From assembly GCF_003171675.1 (NCBI RefSeq), contig NZ_QFZQ01000007.1:310001-374000 (forward strand): a DNA stretch of 64,000 bases, written 5' to 3'. The notes below the pieces were generated by a model. That model saw nothing but the letters and a program-made list of their open reading frames with translations. It did no database searches and had not been told where the DNA came from. The position numbers were made by a program, and so were the translations under genes. The DNA is from Reichenbachiella versicolor. GTDB taxonomy: Bacteria; Bacteroidota; Bacteroidia; Cytophagales; Cyclobacteriaceae. Positions within the stretch are counted from its first letter, which is position 1. The number at the start of each line of letters is the position of its first letter. Positions 55,148-64,000 of this stretch are shown piece after piece.

Positions 55148-57061
55148 TTAGACTAGTGCTGTTTCGAGAATTTTCTTTGCTGACTTATAAATACCTTCAG
55201 GATCAAACCCACATTCTTTATGAAGCTCTTCTTGAGTACCATGCTCAATATATTGATCTGGAATACCTAGTCTTACTACCTTAGAAGTATAATCATTGTC
55301 TACCATAAACTCAAGGATAGAGCTCCCAAAACCACCTTGCAAACAGCCATCTTCAACCGTAATCACATACTTATGATTTTTGAAAATATCATGTAGCATT
55401 GATTCATCTAGCGGCTTAGCAAACCTCATATCATAGTGTGCTGCTTTAATATTTTCCAACTGAAGTTTGTTACAAACCTCTACAGCATAGTTTCCTATAT
55501 GTCCTATGGTAACGAAAGCCAACTCATCACCATCAACAATCTTCCTACCCGTACCTATCTCGATTTCTTCCATCGGAGTTCTCCAATCAGGCATTACTCC
55601 TTTACCTCTTGGGTAACGAATAGAGAATGGTCCTTGATCTGGTAGTTGAGCCGTAAACATCATATTACGAAGTTCAGCTTCATTCATTGGTGCAGCTACT
55701 ATCAGATTAGGAATACATCTAAAGTATGCTATATCATATGCTCCATGATGGGTGGGTCCATCAGCTCCTGCAAACCCTGCTCGATCTAGACAAAAAACTA
55801 CATTCAAATTCTGAAGTGCGACATCATGGATTACTTGATCATATGCACGCTGCATGAAAGTAGAATATATATTACAGAAAGGAACTAGGCCTTGTGTAGC
55901 CAAACCTGCCGAAAAAGTCACAGCATGCTGTTCTGCAATACCTACATCATAGGTTCTATCTGGCATCTCCTTCATCATGATATTCATAGAGGATCCAGAG
56001 GGCATCGCAGGAGTAACTCCCATTATCTTTTCATTCTCTTTGGCTAATTCCACTATTGTGTGACCAAAAACTTCTTGATATTTAGGAGCTTGAGGCGTAT
56101 CGTATACTTTCTTATGAATTTCACCTGTCACCTTATCAAAGGTACCTGGTGCATGCCATTTGGTTTGATTTTCTTCTGCTAGTGTGTAACCTTTTCCCTT
56201 TTTAGTAATACAGTGAAGAATTTTAGGACCTGGAATGTCTTTTAGGTCATTCAAAACATGAACTAAATGGTTGATATCATGACCATCAATCGGACCGAAA
56301 TACCTAATATTAAAAGACTCAAACATATTACTCTGCTTGAGCAAGAAAGATTTGATACTCGCTTCGAACTTACCTGCAATCTCTCTAGCATTAGTCCCAA
56401 ACTTGCTAATCTTACCCAAGATCTTCCATGCCTCATCTCTTAACTTGTTGTAAGTATGAGAAGTAGTGATATCTGTAAGGTAATCTCTAAGCGCGCCTAC
56501 ATTAGGATCAATTGACATGCAATTATCATTGAGAATGATCAACATGTTAGAGTTTGAAACTCCTGCATGATTCATAGCTTCGAAAACCATACCCCCAGTC
56601 ATAGCTCCATCACCAATGACTGCAATATGTTGTCTATCTTTTTCTTGTTTATACTTCGAAGCTTCAGCCATTCCTAGGGCTGCCGATATCGAAGTGGAAG
56701 AGTGTCCAACACCAAAAGCATCATACTCACTTTCTTTTCTTTTTGGAAAACCTGATAGTCCTCCATAGAACCTATTCGTATGAAACTGCTCACGACGTCC
56801 TGTCAAAATTTTGTGACCGTAGGCTTGATGTCCTACATCCCAAATCAACTGATCATCAGGTGTGTTGAAAACGTGGTGTAATGCCACTGTTAACTCTACC
56901 ACACCCAAACTAGCTCCGAAGTGCCCTCCGTAAACAGAAACTGTATCAATAATGTATTGACGCAACTCGTCACATAACTGTACCAATTGCACAGTATCCA
57001 AGTCGTTCATATCCGAAGGAGAATTGATCTTGGCGAGAAGTTTGCCTGGTTCTATCTGCAT
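55148..57061 (-). CDS. dxs: 1-deoxy-D-xylulose-5-phosphate synthase
   Basis: The 637-residue thiamine enzyme has the TPP motif GDGAMTGGMVFEAMNHAG...NDNCMSI, the transketolase middle domain (PDRTYDVGIAEQHAVTFSAGLA) and a C-terminal domain. It makes DXP for isoprenoid synthesis by the MEP pathway, feeding the polyprenyl synthase encoded at 46564. A minus-strand TAGTTTTG box lies about 70 bp upstream. Confidence 0.97.
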   Translation of the reverse strand: MQIEPGKLLAKINSPSDMNDLDTVQLVQLCDELRQYIIDTVSVYGGHFGASLGVVELTVALHHVFNTPDDQLIWDVGHQAYGHKILTGRREQFHTNRFYGGLSGFPKRKESEYDAFGVGHSSTSISAALGMAEASKYKQEKDRQHIAVIGDGAMTGGMVFEAMNHAGVSNSNMLIILNDNCMSIDPNVGALRDYLTDITTSHTYNKLRDEAWKILGKISKFGTNAREIAGKFEASIKSFLLKQSNMFESFNIRYFGPIDGHDINHLVHVLNDLKDIPGPKILHCITKKGKGYTLAEENQTKWHAPGTFDKVTGEIHKKVYDTPQAPKYQEVFGHTIVELAKENEKIMGVTPAMPSGSSMNIMMKEMPDRTYDVGIAEQHAVTFSAGLATQGLVPFCNIYSTFMQRAYDQVIHDVALQNLNVVFCLDRAGFAGADGPTHHGAYDIAYFRCIPNLIVAAPMNEAELRNMMFTAQLPDQGPFSIRYPRGKGVMPDWRTPMEEIEIGTGRKIVDGDELAFVTIGHIGNYAVEVCNKLQLENIKAAHYDMRFAKPLDESMLHDIFKNHKYVITVEDGCLQGGFGSSILEFMVDNDYTSKVVRLGIPDQYIEHGTQEELHKECGFDPEGIYKSAKKILETALV

Positions 57062-57130
57062 AGTTTTCTAAATGTACCTCAATCAGGGTTAAGCACCAAA
57101 AATCAATTGGCGGTTTTCTTTATACGGTGG

Positions 57131-57138
57131 CAAAACTA
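57131..57138 (-). promoter_or_regulatory. Putative -7 box for dxs
   Basis: On the minus strand the sequence is TAGTTTTG (TAnnTTTG). A TTTG (57162-57165, minus) lies 23 bp further upstream, longer than the usual 19-21 bp spacing. Confidence 0.45.
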
Positions 57139-57183
57139 AACAGATTTACTTTTTTAAATTGCAAACTATCAACACAAGACATT

Positions 57184-58281
57184 ATGAAGCTTTTTTTAGC
57201 AGTATTATCCACTATAATCTTTTCATTTCAAATCGCATATGGACAATTAGACTCCTTAGATGTCATGATTGGACAAATGATAATGACAGGAATAGGAGAT
57301 TATCCTGGCATTGACCAGAACGAGCAACTTAAAAAAGAAATCAAAAAAGGGTATATCGGCGGCGTAATTCTGTTTGAGAAAAATATAGCCAAGTCAAATT
57401 CCAAAACTGAATTAATAAAACTCACGACAGAACTCCAATCAATAGATGAATCAAAGCTATTAATAGGAATTGATCAAGAAGGGGGAAGGGTCAATCGACT
57501 CAAACAAAAATATGGTTTTCCAAAAACTGTCACTGCTCAATACTTAGGACAAATTGATAATATTGACTCTACTAGGTTCTATGCCCAACAAACTTCCAGT
57601 ATTCTCAATCAATTAGGTATCAATGTTAATTTTGCTCCAGATGTAGATGTAGCTGTTTATCCAGAAAACCCTGTAATTACTAAACTTGGAAGAAGCTTTA
57701 GTGACAATGAAAAAGTGGTCGTTCGTCACGCTAGACAAGTCATCAAAGGACATCGTGAATATGGTGTTGTGACAACACTCAAACATTTTCCTGGACATGG
57801 TAGTTCTCACGCGGATTCTCACCTTGGTATGGCTGATGTAACAAAGTACTGGGAATATCGTGAATTGACGCCTTATAGACGACTCATCCAAGAAGAGCAA
57901 GTAGATGCTATCATGTCTGCACATATAGTTAATAAGCACCTTGACCCTTCAGGGTATCCTGCAACATTATCACCTTACATTATTAATGAAATCCTTCGTG
58001 ACACATATGGATATCAAGGAGTAGTTTTCTCCGACGATATGCAGATGCATGCGATCAGCAGTGAATATGGGTTTGAAGAATCTATAGTACTAGCAATCAA
58101 TGCAGGGATTGATATCTTAATGTTCTGTAACAATGTACCTGGTAATGAGCGTAGATCCGCAACAGAAATTCACTCTGTAATCAAGCGAGCTATAGAGGAT
58201 AATAAGGTTTCAACAGATAGAATATCCCAATCTTACGGTAGAATACAAAAACTCAAAAAGCAGATAGATTCTCAAGAATAA
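57184..58281 (+). CDS. Glycoside hydrolase family 3 beta-N-acetylglucosaminidase
   Basis: The start at 57184 gives a signal peptide (MKLFLAVLSTIIFSFQIAYG) and a 365-residue enzyme. NagZ-type motifs are KHFPGHGSSHADSH, with the catalytic His loop, and GVVFSDDMQMHAIS, with nucleophile Asp. It removes beta-linked GlcNAc from muropeptides or chitin. The signal peptide implies export, unlike cytosolic NagZ. Confidence 0.9.
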   Translation: MKLFLAVLSTIIFSFQIAYGQLDSLDVMIGQMIMTGIGDYPGIDQNEQLKKEIKKGYIGGVILFEKNIAKSNSKTELIKLTTELQSIDESKLLIGIDQEGGRVNRLKQKYGFPKTVTAQYLGQIDNIDSTRFYAQQTSSILNQLGINVNFAPDVDVAVYPENPVITKLGRSFSDNEKVVVRHARQVIKGHREYGVVTTLKHFPGHGSSHADSHLGMADVTKYWEYRELTPYRRLIQEEQVDAIMSAHIVNKHLDPSGYPATLSPYIINEILRDTYGYQGVVFSDDMQMHAISSEYGFEESIVLAINAGIDILMFCNNVPGNERRSATEIHSVIKRAIEDNKVSTDRISQSYGRIQKLKKQIDSQE

Positions 58282-58293
58282 TTATTTCCTTTT

Positions 58294-58992
58294 TTACAAT
58301 TTCACTTCGCTTACTGCTTCAAGAGCCAAAGTACTAGTGTCCTGTGTATAAATAATTAACATTAAATCTTCGTCTGTATCTGGTAAAGGCAAAGTCATAT
58401 AACTAGACTTTTGAAAAGGAATACTTTGAAAATACCGTACCACATTAGAATGAGTAAGTGTTCTGCTTCGGTTCTCTCCACGAGGTACATAATTCGAGGC
58501 TTGTTTTTGTACAATTGCAAAATTTATTACATCATGATTTCCCTCAAAACAGTCAAATTTAAAAGTGACTTGACCACTCTCTACTTTAAGGTTTGAAATC
58601 ATAATGCTTTCCTTCTCATTTTCAAAAGATTTTAAAACGGCAGATTTCAAACGGGATCTATTCGATCCTACAAACTCTTCTCTACCATCTACGATCATCT
58701 GTGGTGTATACATAGAGCTAAGTCGCATTTCTCTGGCATACCAACGTTGACGGTCTGTATATTTTTGATCACTATAAGGGTCTTTCCACCCTAGACGGTT
58801 CCAATATTCTACATGAAACGAAAGGCCTATTACTCTTCCTTTTTCACTTTTATTACCTACAACTTCCTGTAAAAGCTTATCAGCACTAGGACAACTGGAA
58901 CAGCCTTGAGATGTAAATAACTCTACCACTGCGATAGGCTGTGCCTGAACTGACATTCCCAAAAATAAACATACTATAGATATCCACTTCAT
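58294..58992 (-). CDS. DUF1223 family exported thioredoxin-like protein
   Basis: The start at 58992 gives a clean signal peptide (MKWISIVCLFLGMSVQAQ) and 232 residues. DUF1223 hallmarks include AVVELFTSQGCSSCPSADKLL, with Cys31 and Cys34, and GLSFHVEYWNRLGWKDPYS. A redox role is likely. The gene is convergent with the GH3 gene, 12 bp apart. Confidence 0.88.
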   Translation of the reverse strand: MKWISIVCLFLGMSVQAQPIAVVELFTSQGCSSCPSADKLLQEVVGNKSEKGRVIGLSFHVEYWNRLGWKDPYSDQKYTDRQRWYAREMRLSSMYTPQMIVDGREEFVGSNRSRLKSAVLKSFENEKESIMISNLKVESGQVTFKFDCFEGNHDVINFAIVQKQASNYVPRGENRSRTLTHSNVVRYFQSIPFQKSSYMTLPLPDTDEDLMLIIYTQDTSTLALEAVSEVKL

Positions 58993-59090
58993 GATTCCAC
59001 AAACACTCATATCTAATAATTGATTCCATAATTATTAAAGTATTGACATTTCGTCTGTTTATAACATGTTGATTTTTAAAACTAAAATTA

Positions 59091-59104
59091 TTAGTTATTA
59101 CTAA
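59091..59104. promoter_or_regulatory. Palindrome upstream of dinB-dnaE, candidate operator
   Basis: TTAGT, TATT, ACTAA is a perfect short palindrome 35 bp before the dinB start. It could bind an SOS-type repressor; no repressor gene is present in the window. Confidence 0.35.
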
Positions 59105-59138
59105 ATAAAGTAGTTTTAATTTGTGAAAATAGAAATAT

Positions 59139-60356
59139 ATGAATCCACAAAAGTCTATCGTTCATATGGACTTGGATACCTTTTTTGTCTCATGTGAACG
59201 ACTATTTGATAAGAGACTACTTGGTAAACCCGTCTTAATAGGAGGTACCTCTGACCGAGGTGTGGTAGCATCTTGTAGTTATGAAGCACGTTCATTTGGC
59301 ATCCATTCGGCTATGCCGATGAAAGTAGCTAGACAACTGTGTCCAGAAGCAATTATCATCAGAGGCAACTCTCAGCTGTATTCAGAAAAATCAAAGGAAG
59401 TCACTGATATCATTCGTGACCATGTACCACTTTTCGAAAAGTCTTCTATCGACGAATTCTATTTAGACCTTAGTGGAATGGACCAGTTCTTCGGCTGTAT
59501 GCAATGGGCATCAGAGCTGAGACAAAAAATCATTCACAATACCAAACTACCTATCTCATTCGGGCTATCTCAAAATAAAACTGTCTCTAAAATCGCTACA
59601 GGTGAAGCCAAACCTGATAATGAAATACAGATTCCCTATGGATACGAAAAGACGTTTTTAGCTCCTTTATCTGTAAAGAAAATTCCCATGGTGGGAGAAA
59701 AAACCTACCAAACACTAAGACAGCTAGGAATTAGGCACATTCATCAACTACAAGAAATGCCAGTAGAATTGATCGAGCGTGCTTTTGGCATCAATGGCAT
59801 TAAAATGTGGAAAAAAGCAAACGGTATTGATAACAGTCCAGTTATTGCCTATCAAGAACGAAAGTCCATTTCTACAGAGAGAACTTTTGACAGAGACACA
59901 ATAGATATTGTAAAACTGAAGAGTATACTACTCGCTATGGCGGAAAACCTTGCTTTTCAACTACGAAGAGGAAATAAATTGACTTCTTGTGTGACAGTGA
60001 AAGTTCGCTACTCAGACTTCAATACCCATACGCTACAAAAGAAAGTTCCTCATACCTCTGCGGATCATCTTTTGATACCGAAGGCACTAGAGATGTTTGA
60101 CAAGCTGTATAACAAACGGCTTCTGATAAGGTTAATTGGCGTTCGATATAGTGATCTAGCAGAAGGTAATTATCAAATTGACCTCTTCGAGGATTCCGAA
60201 GAAATTATCAGTCTATATCAGGCAATGGATAAAATCCGTGACAAGTATGGAGACCGCAAGATCATGCGTGCTTCTGGTATCACTGCTAAAACAATCAGCA
60301 GATTTAACCCCTTCACTGGTGAAGCGCCTCCATTACTCGCAAATAGAAGAACATGA
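59139..60356 (+). CDS. dinB: DNA polymerase IV (Y family)
   Basis: The 405-residue polymerase has the Y-family catalytic segments HMDLDTFFVSCERL and SSIDEFYLDLS, and a little-finger domain. QIDLF at about 346-350 matches the beta-clamp binding motif. It performs translesion synthesis. A dnaE-type polymerase gene follows 51 bp downstream, an arrangement that in many bacteria forms a mutagenic cassette. Confidence 0.95.
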   Translation: MNPQKSIVHMDLDTFFVSCERLFDKRLLGKPVLIGGTSDRGVVASCSYEARSFGIHSAMPMKVARQLCPEAIIIRGNSQLYSEKSKEVTDIIRDHVPLFEKSSIDEFYLDLSGMDQFFGCMQWASELRQKIIHNTKLPISFGLSQNKTVSKIATGEAKPDNEIQIPYGYEKTFLAPLSVKKIPMVGEKTYQTLRQLGIRHIHQLQEMPVELIERAFGINGIKMWKKANGIDNSPVIAYQERKSISTERTFDRDTIDIVKLKSILLAMAENLAFQLRRGNKLTSCVTVKVRYSDFNTHTLQKKVPHTSADHLLIPKALEMFDKLYNKRLLIRLIGVRYSDLAEGNYQIDLFEDSEEIISLYQAMDKIRDKYGDRKIMRASGITAKTISRFNPFTGEAPPLLANRRT

Positions 60357-60407
60357 CATAATTACGTCCATATAACATCTGATTATTTTCTATGAACCAG
60401 AACTGCT

Positions 60408-63400
60408 ATGTATCTCAATACCCATTCTTTCTTTAGCTTCAAGTATGGCGTCATGTCTACTGACCAACTTCTCACCGAAGCGAAAAATAAAAACCTTAGC
60501 TCATTCGTACTCACTGACATCAACAGTACTGCAGGGTGCATGCGATTCATTCGTGATGCTCATAAGTTTGGTATTCGTCCAATAGTTGGTGTAGACTTCA
60601 GAAATGACACTGAACAAAAATTTGTCCTCATTGCACAAAACAATACTGGTTTCCAAAATATCAATGTTTATCTATCTAAACATCTTCATCAAGAAGAACC
60701 ATTTCCAGATCAGGCTCCTCAACTTGATAATACTTATACCATTTACCCTTATTTATCATGTCAACCTGATCAACTCCAACATCACGAATATGTTGGTATT
60801 GACCCTAATGATATCCTCAAACTTCCTTTTTCAAAATGGAAAAATCATATAGACAAAATAGTCATCCTCAGAACTGTCACTATTAGAAAAACACATAACC
60901 ATCCGAATCGAAAACAACCTGACTTCAATGTACACCGACTACTACGTGCCATTCATTACAACACTCTCCTTACAAAACTGACGTCTAAAGATCTATGTGC
61001 TACACATGAATATATGCTCTCAAAAAAAGAACTCCTCGATACCTTCGAAGACTATCCTGAGATCATCCTAAATACAAAGGCAATCATAGATAATAGCTCA
61101 ATACAGTTTGAATTCGGAGATGAATACCCTCACAAGAACATTCAGACATTTACTGGTTCTGAAAAAGAAGACTATCAGAAAATCCGCAGTCTATGTCTTA
61201 AAAAACTAAACTACCGCTACCCTAACCCAACCATTAAAATCTACCGAAGGTTAGCATTGGAACTGAATATGATCAAGCAAAAAGGATTCGTATCATATTT
61301 CTTAGTCAATTGGGATATCATCGAATATGCGATTCGCAAAAAATACTTCTATATCGGTCGTGGCAGTGGAGCTAATAGTATAGTTGCATATATCCTACGA
61401 ATCACAGATGTAGACCCTATTGGTTTAGACTTATATTTTGAAAGGTTCATTAATCTCTACCGTCGAAATCCACCTGATTTTGATATTGATTTTTCTTGGC
61501 GAGATCGAGATGATATTACTAAATACATATTTGAAACTTATGGTTATGACCACGTAGCCTTACTTGCGACATACAATACTTTCAAAGTAAAAGCTGCAAT
61601 AAGAGAAATCAGTAAAGCATGCGGACTACCACCACATGAAATCACACGTCTCACCGAGACACTCAAAGCTGATGACTCTCAAAAAGCGATCCATAGACTA
61701 GACAAGCTTTCTATGTCTATACTCAACTACGCCGTAAAACTCGAAAAAATCCCTAGCCACTTAAGCATACATGCTAGCGGCATTATCATCTCTGACAAAC
61801 CTATTTATCACTTTACTGCTACTAACATGCCCCCTAAAGGCTTTCCTATCACGCATTTTGATATGACAGAAGCAGAAGATGCTGGTTTATACAAATTTGA
61901 TATTCTTAGCCAACGAGGTCTCAGTAAAATCAAAGAGACTCTAGAGATCATAAGATATAACCAACCACAAGCTCCACGGATAGACATCCATGACACTAAG
62001 CGTTTTTTTAAAGATGAAAAAATAAAACACCTATTAAGAACTGGGCAAGCTATTGGATGTTTCTATGTCGAATCTCCTGCTATGCGCATGCTACTTAAAA
62101 AACTTAAGGTTGACCATTATGAAGGTTTAGTAGCTGCTAGCTCTATTATCAGACCAGGAGTAGCCAAATCTGGTATGATGCGACAATATATCATTCGATT
62201 TAGAAAACCTGAAAAGAGAAAGGAAGCACATCCTACCATGAAAAAGATCATGCCAGACACGTTTGGAATCATGGTTTATCAGGAAGATGTTATTAAAGTC
62301 GCTCATTATTTTGCTGGCCTCACACTAGCAGAGTCTGATAAACTCCGTCGAGGCATGTCTGGTAAATATCGCTCTAGAGCAGAATTTAAAGAAGTGGAAA
62401 GAAGATATTTTGAAGAGTGTCGCAAAAAGGGACATTCAGAAAAATTAATCCATGAAGTATGGCATCAGATCATGAGTTTTGCAGGCTATGCCTTCGCCAA
62501 AGGTCATTCTGCCTCTTACGCTATAGAAAGTTACCAATGCTTATTTCTAAAAGCTTACTATCCACTAGAGTACATGGTAAGTATCATCAACAATGGGGGC
62601 GGTTTTTATCGACCTGAACTCTATATTCATGAGGCTAAAATGCTAGGAGCAATCATAGAACCCCCATGTATCAATACCTCAAGGCAAGAAACTACTATTG
62701 ATGATAAAACCATATACCTAGGTTTTCATATTGTCCAAGACCTAGACCATAATAGCATCATTGAAATCCTCGAAAAAAGAGATTACTACTTTGAATTCAA
62801 AAGTCTTGAAGAATTTGTTAATAGAGTTAATATAGGTATAGAGCAACTGCAAATTCTCATTCGGATCGGAGCTTTTCGCACAATAGACTCTAACAAGAAA
62901 AAACTACTTTGGGAATCATTCATGCTACTTAACAAAAGCAAGTATACCCCTCCAAGTTTATTTAAAACAAGAGTTAAAAAATTCAATATCCCAAACCTTT
63001 ATATCGACCCAAGAGAGAAAGGATTTGATGAAATTGAAATTTTAGGCTTTCCTCTAGAAAACCCATTCAATTTAACTCTGCCTTATGGTAAACCATACAG
63101 TTTATCAGCTGAACTGTCTCAATTCAAAAACAAAAAGATCACCATGCTCGGCTATCTCATAGCTACTAAAAACACTGGTACATCTAAAGGGCAAAGAATG
63201 TTTTTTGGTACTTTCATTGATGAGGCAGGGCATTTTATTGATACTGTTCACTTTCCTCCTATTGCATCAAAATACCCTATCAGAGGTCAAGGTATATACG
63301 AAATCAAAGGTACCGTAACAGATGAATTTGACTTTTTATCGGTAGAAGTATCCTCATTAATCAAAGTCCATTATATCAACATGGAAGACATTCCTTTTTC

Positions 63401-63443
63401 TTCCTCTTCTTCAAAAGGAATAAAAGAACCTTCAAGTGAATAA
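60408..63443 (+). CDS. dnaE: DNA polymerase III alpha-like subunit, short error-prone type
   Basis: The 1011-residue protein is shorter than replicative DnaE (about 1150-1200). It has a PHP domain (MYLNTHSFFSF, with Asn in place of the first motif His, so that the metal site may be incomplete), the palm Asp motif PPDFDIDFSW at about 353-362, the third Asp region KFDILSQRGLS at about 496, and an OB-fold near 910. Its pairing with dinB suggests a DnaE2-like damage tolerance polymerase. The replicative DnaE should be elsewhere in the genome. Confidence 0.92.
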   Translation: MYLNTHSFFSFKYGVMSTDQLLTEAKNKNLSSFVLTDINSTAGCMRFIRDAHKFGIRPIVGVDFRNDTEQKFVLIAQNNTGFQNINVYLSKHLHQEEPFPDQAPQLDNTYTIYPYLSCQPDQLQHHEYVGIDPNDILKLPFSKWKNHIDKIVILRTVTIRKTHNHPNRKQPDFNVHRLLRAIHYNTLLTKLTSKDLCATHEYMLSKKELLDTFEDYPEIILNTKAIIDNSSIQFEFGDEYPHKNIQTFTGSEKEDYQKIRSLCLKKLNYRYPNPTIKIYRRLALELNMIKQKGFVSYFLVNWDIIEYAIRKKYFYIGRGSGANSIVAYILRITDVDPIGLDLYFERFINLYRRNPPDFDIDFSWRDRDDITKYIFETYGYDHVALLATYNTFKVKAAIREISKACGLPPHEITRLTETLKADDSQKAIHRLDKLSMSILNYAVKLEKIPSHLSIHASGIIISDKPIYHFTATNMPPKGFPITHFDMTEAEDAGLYKFDILSQRGLSKIKETLEIIRYNQPQAPRIDIHDTKRFFKDEKIKHLLRTGQAIGCFYVESPAMRMLLKKLKVDHYEGLVAASSIIRPGVAKSGMMRQYIIRFRKPEKRKEAHPTMKKIMPDTFGIMVYQEDVIKVAHYFAGLTLAESDKLRRGMSGKYRSRAEFKEVERRYFEECRKKGHSEKLIHEVWHQIMSFAGYAFAKGHSASYAIESYQCLFLKAYYPLEYMVSIINNGGGFYRPELYIHEAKMLGAIIEPPCINTSRQETTIDDKTIYLGFHIVQDLDHNSIIEILEKRDYYFEFKSLEEFVNRVNIGIEQLQILIRIGAFRTIDSNKKKLLWESFMLLNKSKYTPPSLFKTRVKKFNIPNLYIDPREKGFDEIEILGFPLENPFNLTLPYGKPYSLSAELSQFKNKKITMLGYLIATKNTGTSKGQRMFFGTFIDEAGHFIDTVHFPPIASKYPIRGQGIYEIKGTVTDEFDFLSVEVSSLIKVHYINMEDIPFSSSSSKGIKEPSSE

Positions 63444-63476
63444 TTATCAAATATTATCCCCTTCTATGAACTAAAA

Positions 63477-64000
63477 TCATCTTAATACAATCAGTCGAAA
63501 ACCGACGCTATGAATATTCTCAAGCAATATATTTCGATCTTCCCTGAGGTACTTTCTCAGTCTTGAAATAAAGACGTCCAAACTTCTACCTTTAAAGTAA
63601 TCATCCTCTCCCCAAAGTTTTGTCAAAATATTGGACCGATTCACAATTTCCCCATCTCCCATTATTAACATTTCAAGTAAATCTGCCTCACGCCTAGTCA
63701 GATTCCTAATAGACTTTCCATAAGCCAAAGTCAATCTCTTACTGTCCAGCTCGTAATGCCCTATTCTATACTTATCCAGAGACTTAGTTTTTGTTCCATT
63801 TCTTCTCAAGAACACTTCCATTCTACATATCAGCTCATCCACTGAAAATGGCTTTGTCAAATAGTCGTCCCCTCCCATTTCAAACCCTCTCAATTTATCC
63901 TCCTGCATACTCCTCGCTGTAAGAAAAATAATCGGAATATTTTGATCTAATTCCCTTATTCTTCTGCTTAGTGTAAAACCGTCCATTCTCGGCATCATTA
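63477..64000 (-). CDS. OmpR-family response regulator (N-terminus beyond window)
   Basis: At least 173 C-terminal residues are present; the phospho-acceptor Asp lies just outside the window, directly before MMPRMDGF. The receiver domain has IPIIFLTAR and GGDDYLTKPF with the conserved Thr and Lys. The winged-helix DNA-binding domain (NLTRREADLLEMLIMGDGEIVNRSNIL) follows, with SLDVFISRLRKYL as recognition helix. A sensor kinase gene may lie beyond. Confidence 0.9.
   Translation of the reverse strand, partial: MMPRMDGFTLSRRIRELDQNIPIIFLTARSMQEDKLRGFEMGGDDYLTKPFSVDELICRMEVFLRRNGTKTKSLDKYRIGHYELDSKRLTLAYGKSIRNLTRREADLLEMLIMGDGEIVNRSNILTKLWGEDDYFKGRSLDVFISRLRKYLREDRNILLENIHSVGFRLIVLR

Overview
The window looks like a chromosomal segment of a Bacteroidota bacterium, most likely a free-living member of the Cytophagales-type lineages. 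The sequence supports this in several ways: a very large secreted protein with a type IX secretion (Por) C-terminal sorting domain, a TonB-dependent receptor paired with a YfiR/DUF4154 protein, many signal peptides and Ser-Cys lipoboxes, AT-rich DNA with few Shine-Dalgarno sites, and promoters of the Bacteroidota type (TTG or TTTG, about 19 bp, TAnnTTTG) ahead of rpmE2 and an ABC-F gene. The genus is not determined.

Layout: 1-4.1 kb holds a conserved small protein, then yfiR and a TonB receptor. 4.1-6.4 kb is monomeric isocitrate dehydrogenase. 6.6-16.5 kb is a secreted or surface block: two paralogous lipoproteins that share an N-terminal module but carry different repeat domains, a 1614-residue T9SS cargo protein and an SGNH hydrolase. 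17.6-25.2 kb, on the minus strand, contains the iron-sulfur assembly operon sufB-sufC-sufD-sufS-sufE-DUF59, followed by a bacilliredoxin, a thioredoxin-fold protein and panB. 25.3-33.1 kb is housekeeping: VOC and TPR proteins, AI-2E-family permease, ribosomal protein L31, PspC, ABC-F, uridine kinase, menB. 33.5-41.9 kb starts with mfd, followed by a GGCT-like protein, an S41 protease, a CAP lipoprotein, a DUF4197 protein, an unknown exported protein and a rhomboid protease.

42.0-43.6 kb is the most unusual stretch. It has no recognised gene family. Two copies of a unit (structured RNA about 72 nt, short ORF, intrinsic terminator) lie exactly 450 bp apart, flanked on each side by a different 21-bp tandem array. 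The closing helix of the RNA differs between copies at four base pairs, and each change keeps the pairing. This is direct evidence for a selected RNA fold. The second copy has lost 132 bp in frame.

43.7-46.2 kb holds an EamA transporter, a Crp/Fnr regulator, a truncated haemoglobin preceded by a perfect 20-bp palindrome, and a cupin. 46.3-58.3 kb contains a polyprenyl synthase, RNase R, an exonuclease, a metallo-hydrolase, a TerB-like protein, an MltF-type lytic transglycosylase, dxs with an alpha/beta hydrolase, and a GH3 glucosaminidase. 58.3-64 kb ends with a DUF1223 protein, the translesion pair dinB-dnaE, and a response regulator cut by the window edge. Three intergenic copies (one partial) of a dispersed repeat of about 100 bp occur at 33.1, 45.3 and 49.9 kb.
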